Notes under the pieces: model-generated
Database searches by the model: none
What the model saw: the letters and a program-made list of their open reading frames with translations, nothing else
Told to the model about the DNA's origin: nothing
Assembly: GCA_021030905.1 (NCBI GenBank)
Contig: JAGFMI010000006.1
Span: forward strand, 2,108,001-2,172,000
Origin: Pyrenula massariospora
Lineage: Eukaryota; Ascomycota; Eurotiomycetes; Pyrenulales; Pyrenulaceae
DNA: 64,000 nt
Reading direction: 5' to 3'
In this document: one piece after another, positions 42,981 to 55,097 of the stretch
Layout of the letters: every line of letters begins with the position of its first letter
Numbering within the stretch: position 1 is the first letter of the stretch
Position numbers and translations under genes: made by a program

Positions 42981-45520
42981 ATGACCGATTCGAGAAGATC
43001 GCAGGATGAGGGAACGCAGCCGGCCTTTCTGTCCCCTTCAACCGCCCATCTACTCCATTCTCAGCCTCTCAACGCGCCTGTTAGTCACGACTTCTCTCAC
43101 GACTTCTCTTCCCCACATCACGGCTCACGGCCTGCTTACGTAGCTGGCGCGTACCAAGCACCCGCCCCAAGCGGATTTCTGCGCGTCGACCAGCCGAGTG
43201 AGTTTTCAATTGATCAACCAAATCCATATCCCCAGGCTTTTGACGCGCCGGGTTCCTTGGGTGCTCAAACGAGCAGTGGAGGCTACGGTGAAGTTCAGTG
43301 GTTAACTCCCTATCCCACCCAATATCCGGATCTCCAACATCCATCTTACGGATCGCAAGGCCATCTTTCTCAGGAGCGCCTCGAGCAGCGTGAGCCTCAG
43401 CATTTCGAACAACCTCAACTACCAAATGTATCGGGTGCTGCGGTTCCATCTATCCACATCCCGGGACCCTCGTTACTAGACGAGGTCTCGTCCGCTGCCA
43501 CGCTTCCGACACCATCTTCTGCTGTTGCTCCTGTTCCCCCGACCTTACCAAAAACTCCGAAGCAACAAGGAGGTGCAATTTCAAGCCTGACCGCTCCAGA
43601 TAGCGCGGGTAGGAAGCAACCACCGGATTGGCAAAGAGGAAACCCCCGGGCTGCTCCGTCTGATCGGATGTCAGGGCCGAGTCCCTCGTCCCCTGAAGAA
43701 AGCTCGACCAGCTTCGAAAAAGCTCAGGAAGACCGAGTAAGGAGACGCAGCTTATCCGTTGGTATTGGGGGATCAAGGCCACGATCTGGAGATGCGCCTT
43801 CACGAGTTGCAACGCAAGGACAGACCTCCGGGGTGCCTGCGAGGCCTGTGATCAATGTTCCGCCCAACCATCCAGCGCCATCAATCCTTCCTGCAGAGAA
43901 GGTCTTTCCAATTCAGATAGGCTCTGAGCTTTTTCGATTATCAGGCGCATCAATAGCTTCCGATGGTTTGTGATACCTACGATCCCGGTTTGTGATCTTA
44001 ATTCGCTAAGAATCCTAGAGCACCCTCATACTTCTCTCAATTTTTCGAAGATCAGATCAAGCAAAATGAAGAGAGTGGAGGAGTTAGGACGCTTTACATC
44101 GATCGAGATCCGGTGACTTTCCGAGATATCTCTCAACACTTACAAGGTAGACGGGATTCTACCACTCAAGTATGCCTTTTCGCTAATTTTCTACCACCAG
44201 GCTATCATGTGAAGCCTCGAGATGGGAGCCATTTTGTCAAGCTGTTTGCAGACGCGCAGTTCTATAGCTGTAAGTTTTCAAAAGTTCCCGACCAACTCAC
44301 CAGCTAAGTGTACTGCAGTGCCTCGGCTGATCTCCCAACTCTTCGAATCCGAGATCTTTATTCAGATTGGAGACCACCATTTTCAGATACCGCGGGACAT
44401 CTTCTCTGGCCCTGGCGATTCCCCCAACTTCTTCTCTCTCGGCTTTGCAGTCTTCTTCAGCACACCATCTGAAGTTTTCCCTGGTCTCGATCGCAAAGGC
44501 CTGCTCCGCCCTCCTTCTATTCTTCCACCGAGCGTCCCAACACGTTCTGCCTCCGTCTTCTCCCAACTCCTGCACATGCTCCGCGGTTACCCTTTGCACA
44601 TCGAGAACGGCGAGCACCGCGCTGAGCTTCTCCGCGACTGCCGCTACTTCCATCTGCGAGGGTTGGAGCAGAAGCTCATCGCATATTCCATCGGCTACAA
44701 TCTCTCTCGGCAAAAATCGGAAATCACCATCCACCTCTCAGACATCCGCCAAAGCGGCGTTTCCTTTGTCCGCGACCCGGGCAGCGACCCGCAAAAGCCT
44801 TGTCCAGGCTGGATACACTACTCACGCCCCTTCGTCGATGAGACCGCCTACGAGCTGATCCTTGAGATGTCCGATTCCGAATCTTCCGTCCTCGACCTCA
44901 ACTCCCGCCGCCTTGACTTTTACGGCCAAACCAAAGCCCGCATCACGAGCCTTCTCCAAGTAGCAGCCAACAAGATGAACCTCCCTAACCACGTCCCGCT
45001 TGGCCTCATGATGATGCAAACCGGCGGCAAAGGCGCTTCTGCACAACCTCCAAGCCCTAGCCGCACACCTCTAAGTGAGGAACGCGTCAAAGTCCGGATC
45101 GGTACAGATGCAGACGTCCTGCTCGATGGGCGGACGTTTAGCGAAGAGGACCTTGTGGATCTGGGCCTCGTAGATTCTCAAACGAGCGACGACAGCGAGA
45201 TGGAGCCCGAAAGCGCTGCTCGCGCCGGCCCCGCGTTCCCACCACAGACGCAGCTCCACCCCTCCGCCGCGGTCCACCACTCGCCCCATCAACCGCCGCC
45301 GAGAAAGCGAAAACGTACCTCTGCCGAAGGTGCGACGAGAGAAGATCAGACTTCGGAATGGATCCTCCGAAAAGCGCAGTGGCGGCTCCGTGTCCAGCGG
45401 AACCCGAATCCCCAGGCCCCAGGAACCGGTGGCGGGCTTGAGGTGGTTTTTGTGGCGGTTAAGATCGACGCTATTACGGGCGAGAGGGGTCGAAATCGCG
45501 TGAGAACGTTCTTGGACTGA
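42981..45520 (+). CDS. BTB/POZ (KCTD-type) domain protein
   Basis: Exons 42981-43969, 44019-44146, 44201-44269 and 44319-45520 give 795 aa. The N-terminal 305 residues are disordered, rich in Pro, Ser and Gln. Two BTB-like modules follow: FPIQIGSELFRLSGASIASD continuing over the first intron into APSYFSQFFEDQI and YIDRDPVTFRDISQHLQG; and SEIFIQIGDHHFQIPRDIFS with FFSLGFAVFF, HMLRGYPLHI and RDCRYFHLRGLEQKLIAY. Such tetramerisation-type BTB folds mediate oligomerisation or cullin-3 binding. The C-terminus has an acidic stretch and a basic patch PPRKRKRTS. The exon 1 donor is ambiguous: gtgata gives the only frame-consistent join. No molecular function is established. Confidence 0.88.
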
Positions 45521-45875
45521 ATCGAATGTCGAGCGGAAAAGCAGTGGCAGACTTCATTAGTCTATGATGAAGTCAAAGACTAAGGTCGGGTTTTAGGGCG
45601 GGCCTTTCGAATTTCAGGATCTGCAGCCATTTTCACACTGGATTTCACATTTGTTCATTCTTACATTTGTTCATTCTTACATTTGTTCATTCTTGCATTT
45701 GCATCTTGCATCTTTGGAGCTTTTGAGCGAGTTTTCTTTTCTTGCACGTTTGATGGTCGGATCATCCGGTCTTCTACGAAATGTTTGCAGCATTATTGAT
45801 TGATATGTATAGTTGGCATATGGACAGTCTATCAAGGTCTCGTCATCGTCCTCCATAAGCTCATCCAACCATATG
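45521..45875. other. Convergent 3' intergenic region with tandem repeat
   Basis: 355 bp between the stops of the BTB gene (plus) and the OSGIN-like gene (minus). Apart from the 16-bp tandem repeat it shows nothing gene-like. Confidence 0.6.
45647..45694. repeat. Tandem repeat, three perfect 16-bp units
   Basis: The unit acatttgttcattctt occurs three times without mismatch, followed by a degenerate gcatttgcatctt run. It lies between the converging 3' ends of the BTB and OSGIN-like genes. Perfect copies suggest recent slippage, so it could vary between strains. Confidence 0.9.
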
Positions 45876-47478
45876 CTAAATGCTATTGACATTATTTCTT
45901 TCCAAATAATGCTCATTTGATTCCCCGTTGACAAGACGTCCACGTTGTCCGTCCAATCCATTCATCATATTACTTCCATTAAATGGTCGATCACATTCAA
46001 CACCGACAATATCTACACAATCTTGAAAGTCACTATACTTCGTTGAAGGTTGCATGATCTTCCCAGCAGCAAAGACACAGCCGCCGTAAGCGAAGCGAAC
46101 CAGCGAATCGCCTGTTAGGCTCCCAATGATGAACACGTTCGGAGCGACCTCAGTGCTCTGTAGGGCTTTCGCGCGGAGAGTTTTCCCTGACAGCATTTTC
46201 GCGTTTTCTGAACAGCCGCAAACCTCGGTCTGGAGATTTGCATCTAGATAGTCCAATGATCCACGCCTTCCAACCACGTAAGCGAAACTGCCTATCTTTC
46301 TCGAGAATGGCGGGGCGCCATCGGTTTGCAGAGTCACCTCCGCAGATTCTTCTGAGACTCTCACATCGATAATGGCCGTGTTGGGCAAACCTTCATAATC
46401 TCTCGCCCAGTCCCGATTTAGAATGTTGAGCGAGTTACTACGGACCCCTGCTGGCCGTTGCGACCGCTTCGCCAGCGCGGCAGCCTTCATGTTCCGGTAA
46501 ACACCAGCGTATTCTGGATATGCTTGCTGATGGCAGGCACGGAGGGGAGACGGAGCAGACTTTGGCGCCCACTTGAAGATATGTAAGATTTTCCGTTCAG
46601 CCGGCGCAGAGACAATAACATCCGCAGCACTGAATCCTGACCCCACAACTAGGAGGGGTAAGCCTTTGTTACTTTGTTCTGCAGTAGGAAGGGATTGGAG
46701 CGGTTGCAATAATACCCGGGGCGGGATAAGCTCGGTGAATATACCTGAAGCCAGCACGAGATTCTTGCATTCAATACCATGCGACCCTACCTTGAACCCA
46801 CGCCGCGTTCGTGAGATTTGCCCTAAAGTCTGACCACAAAAGAGGCTGTCTGAAATCCCAACCTTGAGAGGATATATAGACAAGTAATCAGCCACCTGAC
46901 GCCTAGTTGGACGAACGAATGCAGGCAGTTTTTCCCCATATTTTTCTCTGTAATACTGAGAGATCGAGTATTCCGGAAGCGAAAGCATGCCGGCATAGCT
47001 CAATGTCTCAATATCCCAGCTGGCTCTTACAGGATTGTCAACCCATTGGCCTCCAGCGGCCAGAGTGTTTCCAATCACCAGATGCGGAACAGCTCTTCGG
47101 GGATCGTACATCCATTTAACGCAGCTCCGCTCTTCTGTATCACTGATTTCGCTATTTGGACGCACAAGAGTGTCTATTAGGACGTTTTCCGGCAGAGCCT
47201 GAGTGGAGTAGGATATGCGGGACGCGCTGAAGTGTTCAGTTACACTGGAGACATCAAGTTGGAGTAGATCAATCGAGTCTCTGAGTTTGGAGTCGAGGAT
47301 AGGGTCGGGGTGGGGGTGATGCTTGTCATAAATCGGTATGTTGCCGTGCAGGATGTAGGAGAGGATCAAGGCTGATGGGCCGTTTCCTATTCAGTGCATC
47401 AGACGCGATCGGTCAGAGATGTGGTCGTTGCTTACCGACGATGACAGTGTCTGTTGCTGGTGGCAAAGATCTCGCCAT
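45876..47478 (-). CDS. OSGIN-like FAD/NAD(P)-binding flavoprotein
   Basis: Exons in transcript order are 47478-47436 and 47386-45876, giving 517 aa. The first FAD-binding motif spans the intron: TVIVGNGPSALILSYILHGN. A second nucleotide-binding motif reads LLVVGSGFSAADVIV (about residue 245). The C-terminal block NVFIIGSLTGDSLVRFAYGGC with a final flavin-contact region is typical of the oxidative-stress-induced growth inhibitor (OSGIN) family of flavin-containing monooxygenase-like proteins. The segment GGQWVDNPVRASWDIETLSYAGMLSLPEY is also family-characteristic. The substrate is unknown. It is not a siderophore ornithine monooxygenase by motif, so no functional link to the distant NRPS is implied. 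Confidence 0.9.
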
Positions 47479-48008
47479 AGACTTGACCGGGAATGTGGCG
47501 CGTCATTCGGCAGACAATCGAGGCCAGTTGATCCTCTTAGGGACAGCTGGGTTAAGCTAGAACGCTTCAATTCAAGGCAAGGCGCCAGGACGGGAGGATG
47601 AACTAGGTAGGTCGGTAGGCAATTAACTTTTGGTGTCGAAAGAAGGGCATCTTGAGAATGCGAGAATTGCGTTTCCAGGTTCGCGGGGGCCGACCCCACT
47701 ACTGCGGGGATGCGAAGATCCTGACTTCGGACGCCACAGAACGATATGCAGCCAGGCGTTCAGCTCTGGAGTTGTGCGTTTTCCGTGACGAGTCTTCAGC
47801 GCCTCACGGCAATACCCTTTCCGAAGGAATCGTCGGGATCGACAGCCGGGAACCACCCATACCCAGATAGGTCGACTGACATCTGCTGCGAGACACTGCT
47901 CCGCGAACGAGAAATTGGCAACCAAGCAATGCTCATGGCCAACCTTAACCCAAACTCTGGTCTATTTGCTAGCTACCACGTAAAATCTGGGCCTTCCCCA
48001 TCGACCCA
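47479..48008. other. Intergenic upstream of OSGIN-like gene
   Basis: 530 bp; overlapping short ORFs on both strands lack features. It is the promoter region of the OSGIN-like gene and the 3' flank of the Zn2Cys6 gene. Confidence 0.55.
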
Positions 48009-51000
48009 TCAACCAAGCTCAAGGTCGTGAGGAAGGTCAAGGTTCATCCCATCTAAATTGCCGTCAATGGGGATGTTCTGCCCGAAGACAGCGTCCCATT
48101 GGTCCCAATCGAAATGATCTCCGAGGACTTGGTCGTGTAACGTATCGTTGGCTGGGTGGGTAGCAGATGGTGCTCCGGGCGTAACTCCGACACCCTCTGA
48201 CCACGAAGGAGTGGACGTAATATTGATTGATGGATTCGACTGGACTGACAGCCCATCTGACGGATTGGCATTGAATACGGGTGGGGCCATTGCTGATACT
48301 GGCCGACTGACAGCAGGGTTGGTGCTTTCCATCATGCTATCCCCAGTGGACGCGAAGCTACGGTCAAGACCTAAAGGTGCAGACGTCAGCACATCTCTCT
48401 CACCTTCAGCTCTCAATTGCGACGTTGAAAGTCGTTGTTGCTGTAGAGCATGGCCAAGAAGATTCGAAGGATTGCCTCGTTGCTCGGTCCCCGGGTAGCC
48501 AGCGCCCGTTTTCACCGCTTCTTCCAACAAAGAGATTGCTTTTTCGCTTTGCTGCTGCGATGGCACGCGGTATACGGAGCCGTCACGGAAGGCTTGGGCC
48601 ATTCGCTGTGCCTCAGTCAGCGGTTGACCAGCACCCATCAGAATTTGGTCTTCCTCAGTCCAAAGCACATCAGGGTCGAGTCCAGCCTTCTGCCACGCCT
48701 TTTCACGGAGACGCCTGAGCATGTCCCAAGCTTCCCGGCCGCCTTCGCGGAGAGGGCGTTGCACTGTCGTCCCATCTTCGCCGCTGACAATGCCACCGTC
48801 GGGCCCAGATATCGAGAAAACTTTGTCAATAAATGCTCGAGAAATTGGAGCCTCTATACTGTCAGGACGTTCGTACAGATCAACGAGCATGATCATCACG
48901 GCATGCATAGGTTGATGAGTACCGGGCCAACTCCAGTGAAAAGGCTGAAAAGCCGGGTCCGTGGCAAGTGAAATGAATTTCCTCATATAAGAATGACAGT
49001 GGTGAAGCGCGCATTGTCTCGCCGCTGGCCAGAATTTGCTCTTGGTGTTCCTGAGAAATGGTTGATATGTAACACAAAACATCTTGTCTATGGAGAGTGA
49101 CAGCACTATGCGCATGCACTTGTGGAAAGACGCTAATGCGTTCCAGTGATATTTGATTGACGCCGAGTTTAGGCCGTCCATGGGAGTCTTGCCCAAGAAT
49201 GGAGCCAGGTCCTCATGTGAAGGGGGCGTGGTAAGAGAGGGATCGTAATCTGCTACTAGAGTTCCCCCCATGTCATTTCGGTCAGGAGTGAAACCCATTT
49301 CTGGAATGCCTTTTGACGGTATCCGGTCGATGATTTCGTGTAGATCAAGTTCTAGCTTATCAATGATGGAGCGTATCTTAGATAAATCATGCTTTGTCAC
49401 GGGTTTCGTCCCAAGCTGTATACGAAGGAGTTGACGCGTAGCCACTAAAGCAGAGATTAGCAAATGCAAAGCACCGTTAGACGTCGGCTTACAGGCGATC
49501 AGTGCCTTGGCTCTTGCAGCTACGTAGCTGACGTTGACCATTGACGGCCTGTTTCTTGAAAGCGGCTCATCAGCAACGTCCCTTTTGCGTTTGCCTATTG
49601 CGATCTGTTCCCGGTACTCTTCCGCCTCTGGGGTTCCGAGTTTGACATCTTTGATTTCGGAGATGAGGTGAACATCCCAGTAATGTTCATCCGTCAATTG
49701 TGGTGGTAACCCGCACGAGACAGCTACAATGCTGTCCATCTGAACAATGTGCCACCACACCCTCCTTCTCATCTCCGCCTCCCAGGGAGCGAACTCAAAA
49801 AGCCTAGGATCGCGATGCAAGCCCATCATCTGCGCAACTCTGATGGCTAGTCCTACGTACTGGCTACTTGTCAAGGGCTCCTCTTCTTTTGCTAGAATGG
49901 TCTGCAGGACAAGAAATGCTATTAAAGCAGGCAGGGATGGGCTGCGCGGAAATGAAGTTATCGTTAACCAGCGCATGACTTGGTCGTGCAAACGAGCAGA
50001 CAGCGTTGCTCTTGGAGTGTCCGTAAACTCGGCCCTAAGCCCTCGGATAGAGATACTAACGGAACCAGCGTACCAAATAGCATATAAGAGCGGCATGAAG
50101 GCGGGATCTGGTGGAGCACGATCTCTTTTCTCCGGCCCCTCATACCAATTCCAGAATTGTTCGTATTTCTCCAATACAAGTGGTGGAAATACCAAAGGAG
50201 CATGGAGATGTACCCCAGACAGCCAGCAGCGGAAAAGGACATGGCTCTGACTTTTCGCTGGAACATCTTGCAACGAGTCGGAGTGGAGGTTTTGATACCG
50301 AGACGGGTGGGCTTCAGCAGCTTGGAATAGCACCGACTTATCAAACGAAGTCCGCTGGCAACCCGGGCAATCCTTGCGAGGCATGTGATCCTTGTGATGA
50401 TGCTGTAAACTATTCTTATGGAAGCTGTTGTGGTCATAACTGTCCTCTGAATGCAGATTAGGAGCATCATCCACAACCTCTGATTTTGGGCATCCTGTTA
50501 CGTGAGAATAATACCGATTCTGGTCTCGTAGAAACTGATTCAGCTGGTCGAGTTCCTCGGTAATGAATGCCCAGAACGTGGTTCCGACATATCTTGACCT
50601 CCCTCCATCCTGAAGGCTGAGGTAGCCAAGGTTGAGATTGCTTGTAGGATCTGCTAGGTCCACTGGGTCGACCTTTGAGGGTCTCCTGCTGTTGTTTTCG
50701 GAATCCGGCTGGAGTAGATAAGTTGGTCGTCTTCCCGTACTAAACCGTCGAATCTCTGGTCTTGCTGTTACTCGGAGTTTGTTGTCACTCTTCTCCTTCG
50801 CCTGCTCGAGAAGAGGGCCAATCTTCTCCGTCTCGGTGCTCTCGGTATCAGCGGAACGCTTGCTGAGTGCCTCCACCAGTGCGGTAAGACGGTCAAGCCG
50901 CGATTCGATAGACTCTGACGGGTTTGTTGTATGGTCCTGATGATCCCAGCCATTCGAAGACGGAGATGTGTAGTTTTCAGAGAAACTAGATCTTGAGGCC

Positions 51001-51455
51001 CTTTCTTGGCGTGGTCGCTTCAGTCCTTGTCTGTGCTGCTCCGGGCTAGGTTCAGCAGGGGCAGAATGCTCCGAGCGTATGGTAGAATCATAGATACATT
51101 CATCGCCAGTCTTCGCGCAATTCGTGCAGACAGGATGAACCTGACGGGCGCAGTGTCAATTGTTTTCTTCTTAGTCAGGCTTAGGTGGTCGCATACCTTG
51201 TCGCACTTGATTTTTCTTTTGCGACCTGCTAACTTGTAAGCGGGGCGAGACTGTGAGAGAGGGGCTTTGCGCACAGGTGTGACAGCTGTAGGAAGTGCGG
51301 TTCCTGGTGATTTGCTTCTTCTCCTTTGGCTCTCCTCGCCTGGAGGGCTCTACAGGCGTCTGCGTACTACTGAACAGTGGCTCGCTTTGGACGCCAAACT
51401 GGAAAGGAGGAGGGCCGCTTCGATCATCGTAGTAGGCAGGTTCGTTCTTTGACAT
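48009..51455 (-). CDS. Zn2Cys6 fungal transcription factor
   Basis: Exons in transcript order are 51455-51275, 51225-51197, 51140-49493 and 49444-48009, giving 1097 aa. The DNA-binding cluster is assembled from the first three exons: Cys58, 61, 68, 75, 78 and 85 with spacing C-x2-C-x6-C-x6-C-x2-C-x6-C and the linker RKRKIK between the second and third Cys. A short coiled-coil-like region (SRLDRLTALVEALSKR) follows. The fungal-specific regulatory domain covers about residues 300-520 (PLLYAIWYAGSVS, IRVAQMMGLHRDPRLFEFAPWEAEMRRRVWWHIVQMD). Intron 3 (49445-49492) is 48 nt, has no in-frame stop and must be removed to give LIALATRQLLRI. The target pathway is unknown. Confidence 0.92.
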
Positions 51456-52207
51456 GTTGGTAAGAGTGAGGGGCAGTCATGAGCGATATTGAACCCCGGT
51501 GCCTTCTCAATCTTGGTTGAAAGTGCGACCGAATTCGAGGGAAACTGGCGAAGAAGCTGGAGCTTCTGCAATTGGCGTCGCGAAATATAGTTCGATGTGG
51601 TCTTTGTGTGAGGAGGGGTGCTCGTGTGGCCCTGAAGTCATGGCCCGAGACAGATGTAAGATGAGGTCAAAGCCAGGGATTCTGGACCTCCTGTCAACCC
51701 AATGCAAATGGAGAACCACATATACCAATAAGGGCCGGCACTTTACTCATCTCTGTTGGCAATAGAAGAGGACCGGCTCCCATCAACTTTGCAACGAGTG
51801 TCCCGGGGTTGATTGTTAGCGTTGCTCGTGTTAGAAGGTATAGCCCAGCTGGGGGAAATATGTCCAAGAGCGAGTCTGGTAGCCTCAGATGTGCGTCCCT
51901 AAAGGTAAACCCCTGTTGCTGAGCTGAAGGTCAATCCTTCTTGGGCGTCCGGACGGCCCGATCGAGTAGATGAGTTGGTTAAGCGTTGGCCGGGGGCGAT
52001 CTGCCCTCGTCGACGATCCCAACCCCACACATCTCCATTATTTCGCTCCACTACAGCGGCCCGGGGGCGTTGGTCTGCGCCGTCTAATTCCCAATGAAGC
52101 TTTTCCGCTATCTCCAAGCTTCTCAATCGGTCTAACCCGTGAGATATTGGGTGTCAAAGACCGCAAGGCATGGTGAACAGTCGTCTCGTGAAAGACGTCC
52201 TTTTCCA
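51456..52207. promoter_or_regulatory. Divergent region between Zn2Cys6 factor and ARL3
   Basis: 752 bp head-to-head gap holding both promoters. Short ORFs are present but nothing recognisable. Confidence 0.5.
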
Positions 52208-52995
52208 ATGTACCACCTTGCCAAAGCGTTGTATCTCTACGCGACCAGCAAAGAAGGTAACGATTAGCGTCCTCTCTCCAACCTTCCCTGTTCAGCTGAG
52301 TGATTGGATGGCTAGAATACTCCATTCTGCTACTTGGCCTAGACAACGCTGGCAAGACGACTCTCCTGTCCCAAATCAAATCCATCTTCACCATTGACAG
52401 TCCTTCCTCCACAGCAGGCAACACAGTGCCGACAGTGGGACAAAATGTTGCCACAATTACCCTCCCAGACATGTATCTCAAGATCTGGGACGTGGGCGGG
52501 CAGATGAGTCTCCGGAAACTCTGGCAATCCTATTACAAGAGTGCCCACGCCATCATTTTCGTGGTTGACAGCAGTGACGTTGGAGGTGACGCCGATTTAG
52601 CAAAGCTTGTCCTCGACCGTAGGAAAAACAGCGTGGCTCCGGGGAAAGAAGATCTCCCTTCGGCACAGCCATTTCCGGAGATCAACGATAGAAGTCAAGG
52701 AAGACTTGATGAATGCCGACAAGTTCTCGAAAGCGTGCTCCAGCACCAAGACACGACCGGTGTCCCCATCCTTGTCCTTGCAAATAAGCAAGATAGGGAA
52801 GACTCTGTTGAAGTCGTCAGGATCAAGGAGGGCTTTGTTCGGAGAGTTTTTGAGGGTGAGAGGGGTGCGCAAATCAGAGACAGCAGAGTGCTACCGGTGA
52901 GTGCTCTACGTGGCACGGGCGTCAAGGAAGCCGTCGACTGGGTTAGGAGTCGCGTGCTTTGGAACAAGGAATCGCGGCCACCAGTTATGCGGTAG
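52208..52995 (+). CDS. ARL3: Arf-like small GTPase, Arl3/ARFRP1 type
   Basis: Exons 52208-52256 and 52316-52995 give 242 aa. G-box motifs: GLDNAGKT (P-loop, about residues 24-31), PTVGQN (switch I), WDVGGQ (switch II) and NKQD. The N-terminus MYHLAKALYLYATSKEEYSI has no Gly at position 2, so it is not myristoylated; the Met-Tyr/Phe start is what I expect of yeast Arl3 and human ARFRP1, which are N-terminally acetylated and act at the trans-Golgi. A hydrophilic insertion of about 40 residues (roughly KLVLDRRKNS to DRSQGRLDEC) lies after the VVDSSD strand and lengthens the protein beyond the usual 200 aa. The intron has no alternative that removes it. Confidence 0.9.
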
Positions 52996-53600
52996 GGTCA
53001 GGCCGTGCGGGTATACTATGAAAGACAGCCGCCTGTCTAGGCTAGAGGATCTAGGATGGCATGCTGGCAGCATAGTGTGCATAGAGGCTGGTTGGGAATG
53101 GCTGTGATAATCGGTAAGATTTTTAACTCTACATTAGCCATCATATTTGACTGGCCGCAGTCTAAAAATGTTTGCCTAAGCTTTGGACTACCATTCCGCA
53201 CGTGTTACTGTTCGGACCGTCATCTCGCTAATCAAGGCTTTGCAGACTTTGGACGCATGCAACAGACTGTGTGCTCACATCTGTCACATTATCTTGAGCA
53301 AGGAGGGAACGAAGTTGCCAGACACGGCCTTAGATATTTCCCAATCCTCCACAGGGGCCCGGGCTGAAGCACAGGTCTCGCCTACCTTTGTAAGACGCCG
53401 TCTCTTGAAAAGTTTGCGGGGGACTGCACTTGGGCTTTAACTTCAAGCCTGATAACAGAGGCATATCTCTTGGCCATAGCTCCATTCATCCTATTCCAGC
53501 TGAAGAGAAGCGGGCAATCAATCCATATTTCGGATACGTGTATACACCTCGGGCTCGACGTCGAAGAATTTGGCTTCTAGACCAAAGACATTCTGAAGGT
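52996..53600. other. Convergent intergenic region, ARL3 to SRP19
   Basis: 605 bp between converging stops. Several short overlapping plus-strand ORFs (53056-53440) have no support. Nothing else seen. Confidence 0.55.
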
Positions 53601-54368
53601 TCATCTCTTTTTGCCCTTGCTGCTAGAAGGATGCCCACTCGCGGCATCAGCCATACTTGGCGGAAGCTGCCCCCCACCAGCCTTCTGCATCTCTTGCATT
53701 CCAGCCATCATGTCCTTCATGAAGTTTTCCGACACACCGCCTCCACTGATAGCTGCAGAATGAAGTGGTATCAACTCGTTAATCTTCCAGCCCTTCGGTA
53801 CAGCCGGTGCTTCGTACTTTTCCGGTACCATCTCTGCCGGGTAACGAATCTTGTAGAGAGTCTCTTTCGAAGGGGGGCGAGATCGGAGATGCTCCGCAAC
53901 CAGGATGTAGAGATGATTTTTGTTCTTGATCCTTGAGTTGAGAAGTCGACCAGTTGTCTTGTCCCGCAGATGGACTCTAACTCTGCCAGGGTTTGCCCAG
54001 TCCTTTGGATGAGTCTTTTCCAGCTCAGGTACAGCTTGAAGTCCTGACACGGAGCGCACTGCCTCACATATCTCCATTGCAAGCGGGTTGTGCACAGCGA
54101 GCTTGGAGCTCACACGGCGGCCCTCCGCTCGTGTCCTTGAGGCGTCGAAGTAGACAGGATATAGCGTCTGAAAAAACTTGATTGCGTCTTTGTTTACCTT
54201 CGGTACAGATGCTTGAGGAGGTGCAGCTTCGCTACGCCCACTTAAACTGCCCGGTGGGGGGATGTTGGCTGGCGAGATGATTGATTGGGAGCTTTGGGGC
54301 AAGTAGTCGGCAGGGTCGTCGATTTCGGGATCAGAATCAGAAACCTCCTCCACTCGGGCGTGAGACAT
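53601..54368 (-). CDS. SEC65: Signal recognition particle subunit SRP19 (Sec65)
   Basis: Single exon, 255 aa. The SRP19 fold occupies about residues 60-170: FFQTLYPVYFDASRTRAEGRRVSSKLAVHNPLAMEI contains the YPxYxDxxxxxxxGR(R)VxxxxAVxxPxxxEI signature, followed by the RVRVHLRDKTTGRLL and KNHLYILVAEHLRS strands. SRP19 binds SRP RNA and helps assemble SRP54 on it. The N-terminus is acidic, and the C-terminus has a Gly/Met-rich amphipathic stretch ending in a Lys/Arg-rich run (SSSKGKKR), as in fungal Sec65. It is longer than human SRP19 (144 aa) but near fungal sizes. Confidence 0.93.
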   Translation of the reverse strand: MSHARVEEVSDSDPEIDDPADYLPQSSQSIISPANIPPPGSLSGRSEAAPPQASVPKVNKDAIKFFQTLYPVYFDASRTRAEGRRVSSKLAVHNPLAMEICEAVRSVSGLQAVPELEKTHPKDWANPGRVRVHLRDKTTGRLLNSRIKNKNHLYILVAEHLRSRPPSKETLYKIRYPAEMVPEKYEAPAVPKGWKINELIPLHSAAISGGGVSENFMKDMMAGMQEMQKAGGGQLPPSMADAASGHPSSSKGKKR

Positions 54369-55097
54369 CGTTAAGGGGGGAGCAGTATTAGACTGTTGTC
54401 AATCCAGGGATTCGTTTAAGAGAGGGCAAAGCTTGACGATGCTGTTTGTGGGGTACGTTATCAAAAAGTTATTTTGGGGTGCGGAAAACCTCCGACTCGA
54501 CCTGAATCACTTTAAAGATGCGGAGACGCTTGCTTGGGCTCCAGTCGAGTTTCTACCTAGGCACGCAGAAAAGGCAGTGGCAGTGTCTCCGTTTCCTCAA
54601 CACCAGCACATCCAAATCCCCTCAAAGTCTGGACGAGGGAAATCAGACTGATCCCGACGGTTTCATTTGTGCGATCTCATCAAACAAGAATTCCCCGAAA
54701 GATTGACAGCGTCACTGAATATCATTCCCTTCAGAGACCTCATCTGTGTGCTCCCGTAGCAGGTCTAATATTTAATATCGCTAGGTAATTACTAGCACAT
54801 CTCCCCAGCACATCTCTGATAGAGACAAAACAGAGTATGCGGGCTTGAGAACCAGCGAGTGCGTTCACAAGAAATATAGCAGCTATCATCGTCAGACTTT
54901 TAGACACTCGCAACGGCCTCAGTATCCACCTTGAGGTTATCCCTCAACTTCGACTTTCTGGCATTTGGACCTGTTTCTTCTCTGCTTTTGATCCAACGGC
55001 CTCGAAAGCAAGACTAAAGTGCCTGGTGTATGGACAATCTATTGTGAAAGTAGTCTCTCCCACCCTTATTTTACAGGTCGACTTCTTGCTCAACGAA
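54369..55097. promoter_or_regulatory. Divergent region, SRP19 to aminotransferase
   Basis: 729 bp head-to-head gap. A possible 5' leader intron of the aminotransferase (gtagtct...ttttacag, ending about 55076) lies just before its ATG. No gene seen. Confidence 0.5.

Noticed and set aside
43081-43115. Two cacgacttct units resembling the MITE terminal repeat
   Set aside because: They are direct, not inverted, and encode a Ser-His-Asp-Phe repeat in the BTB protein exon; there is no hairpin or element interior.
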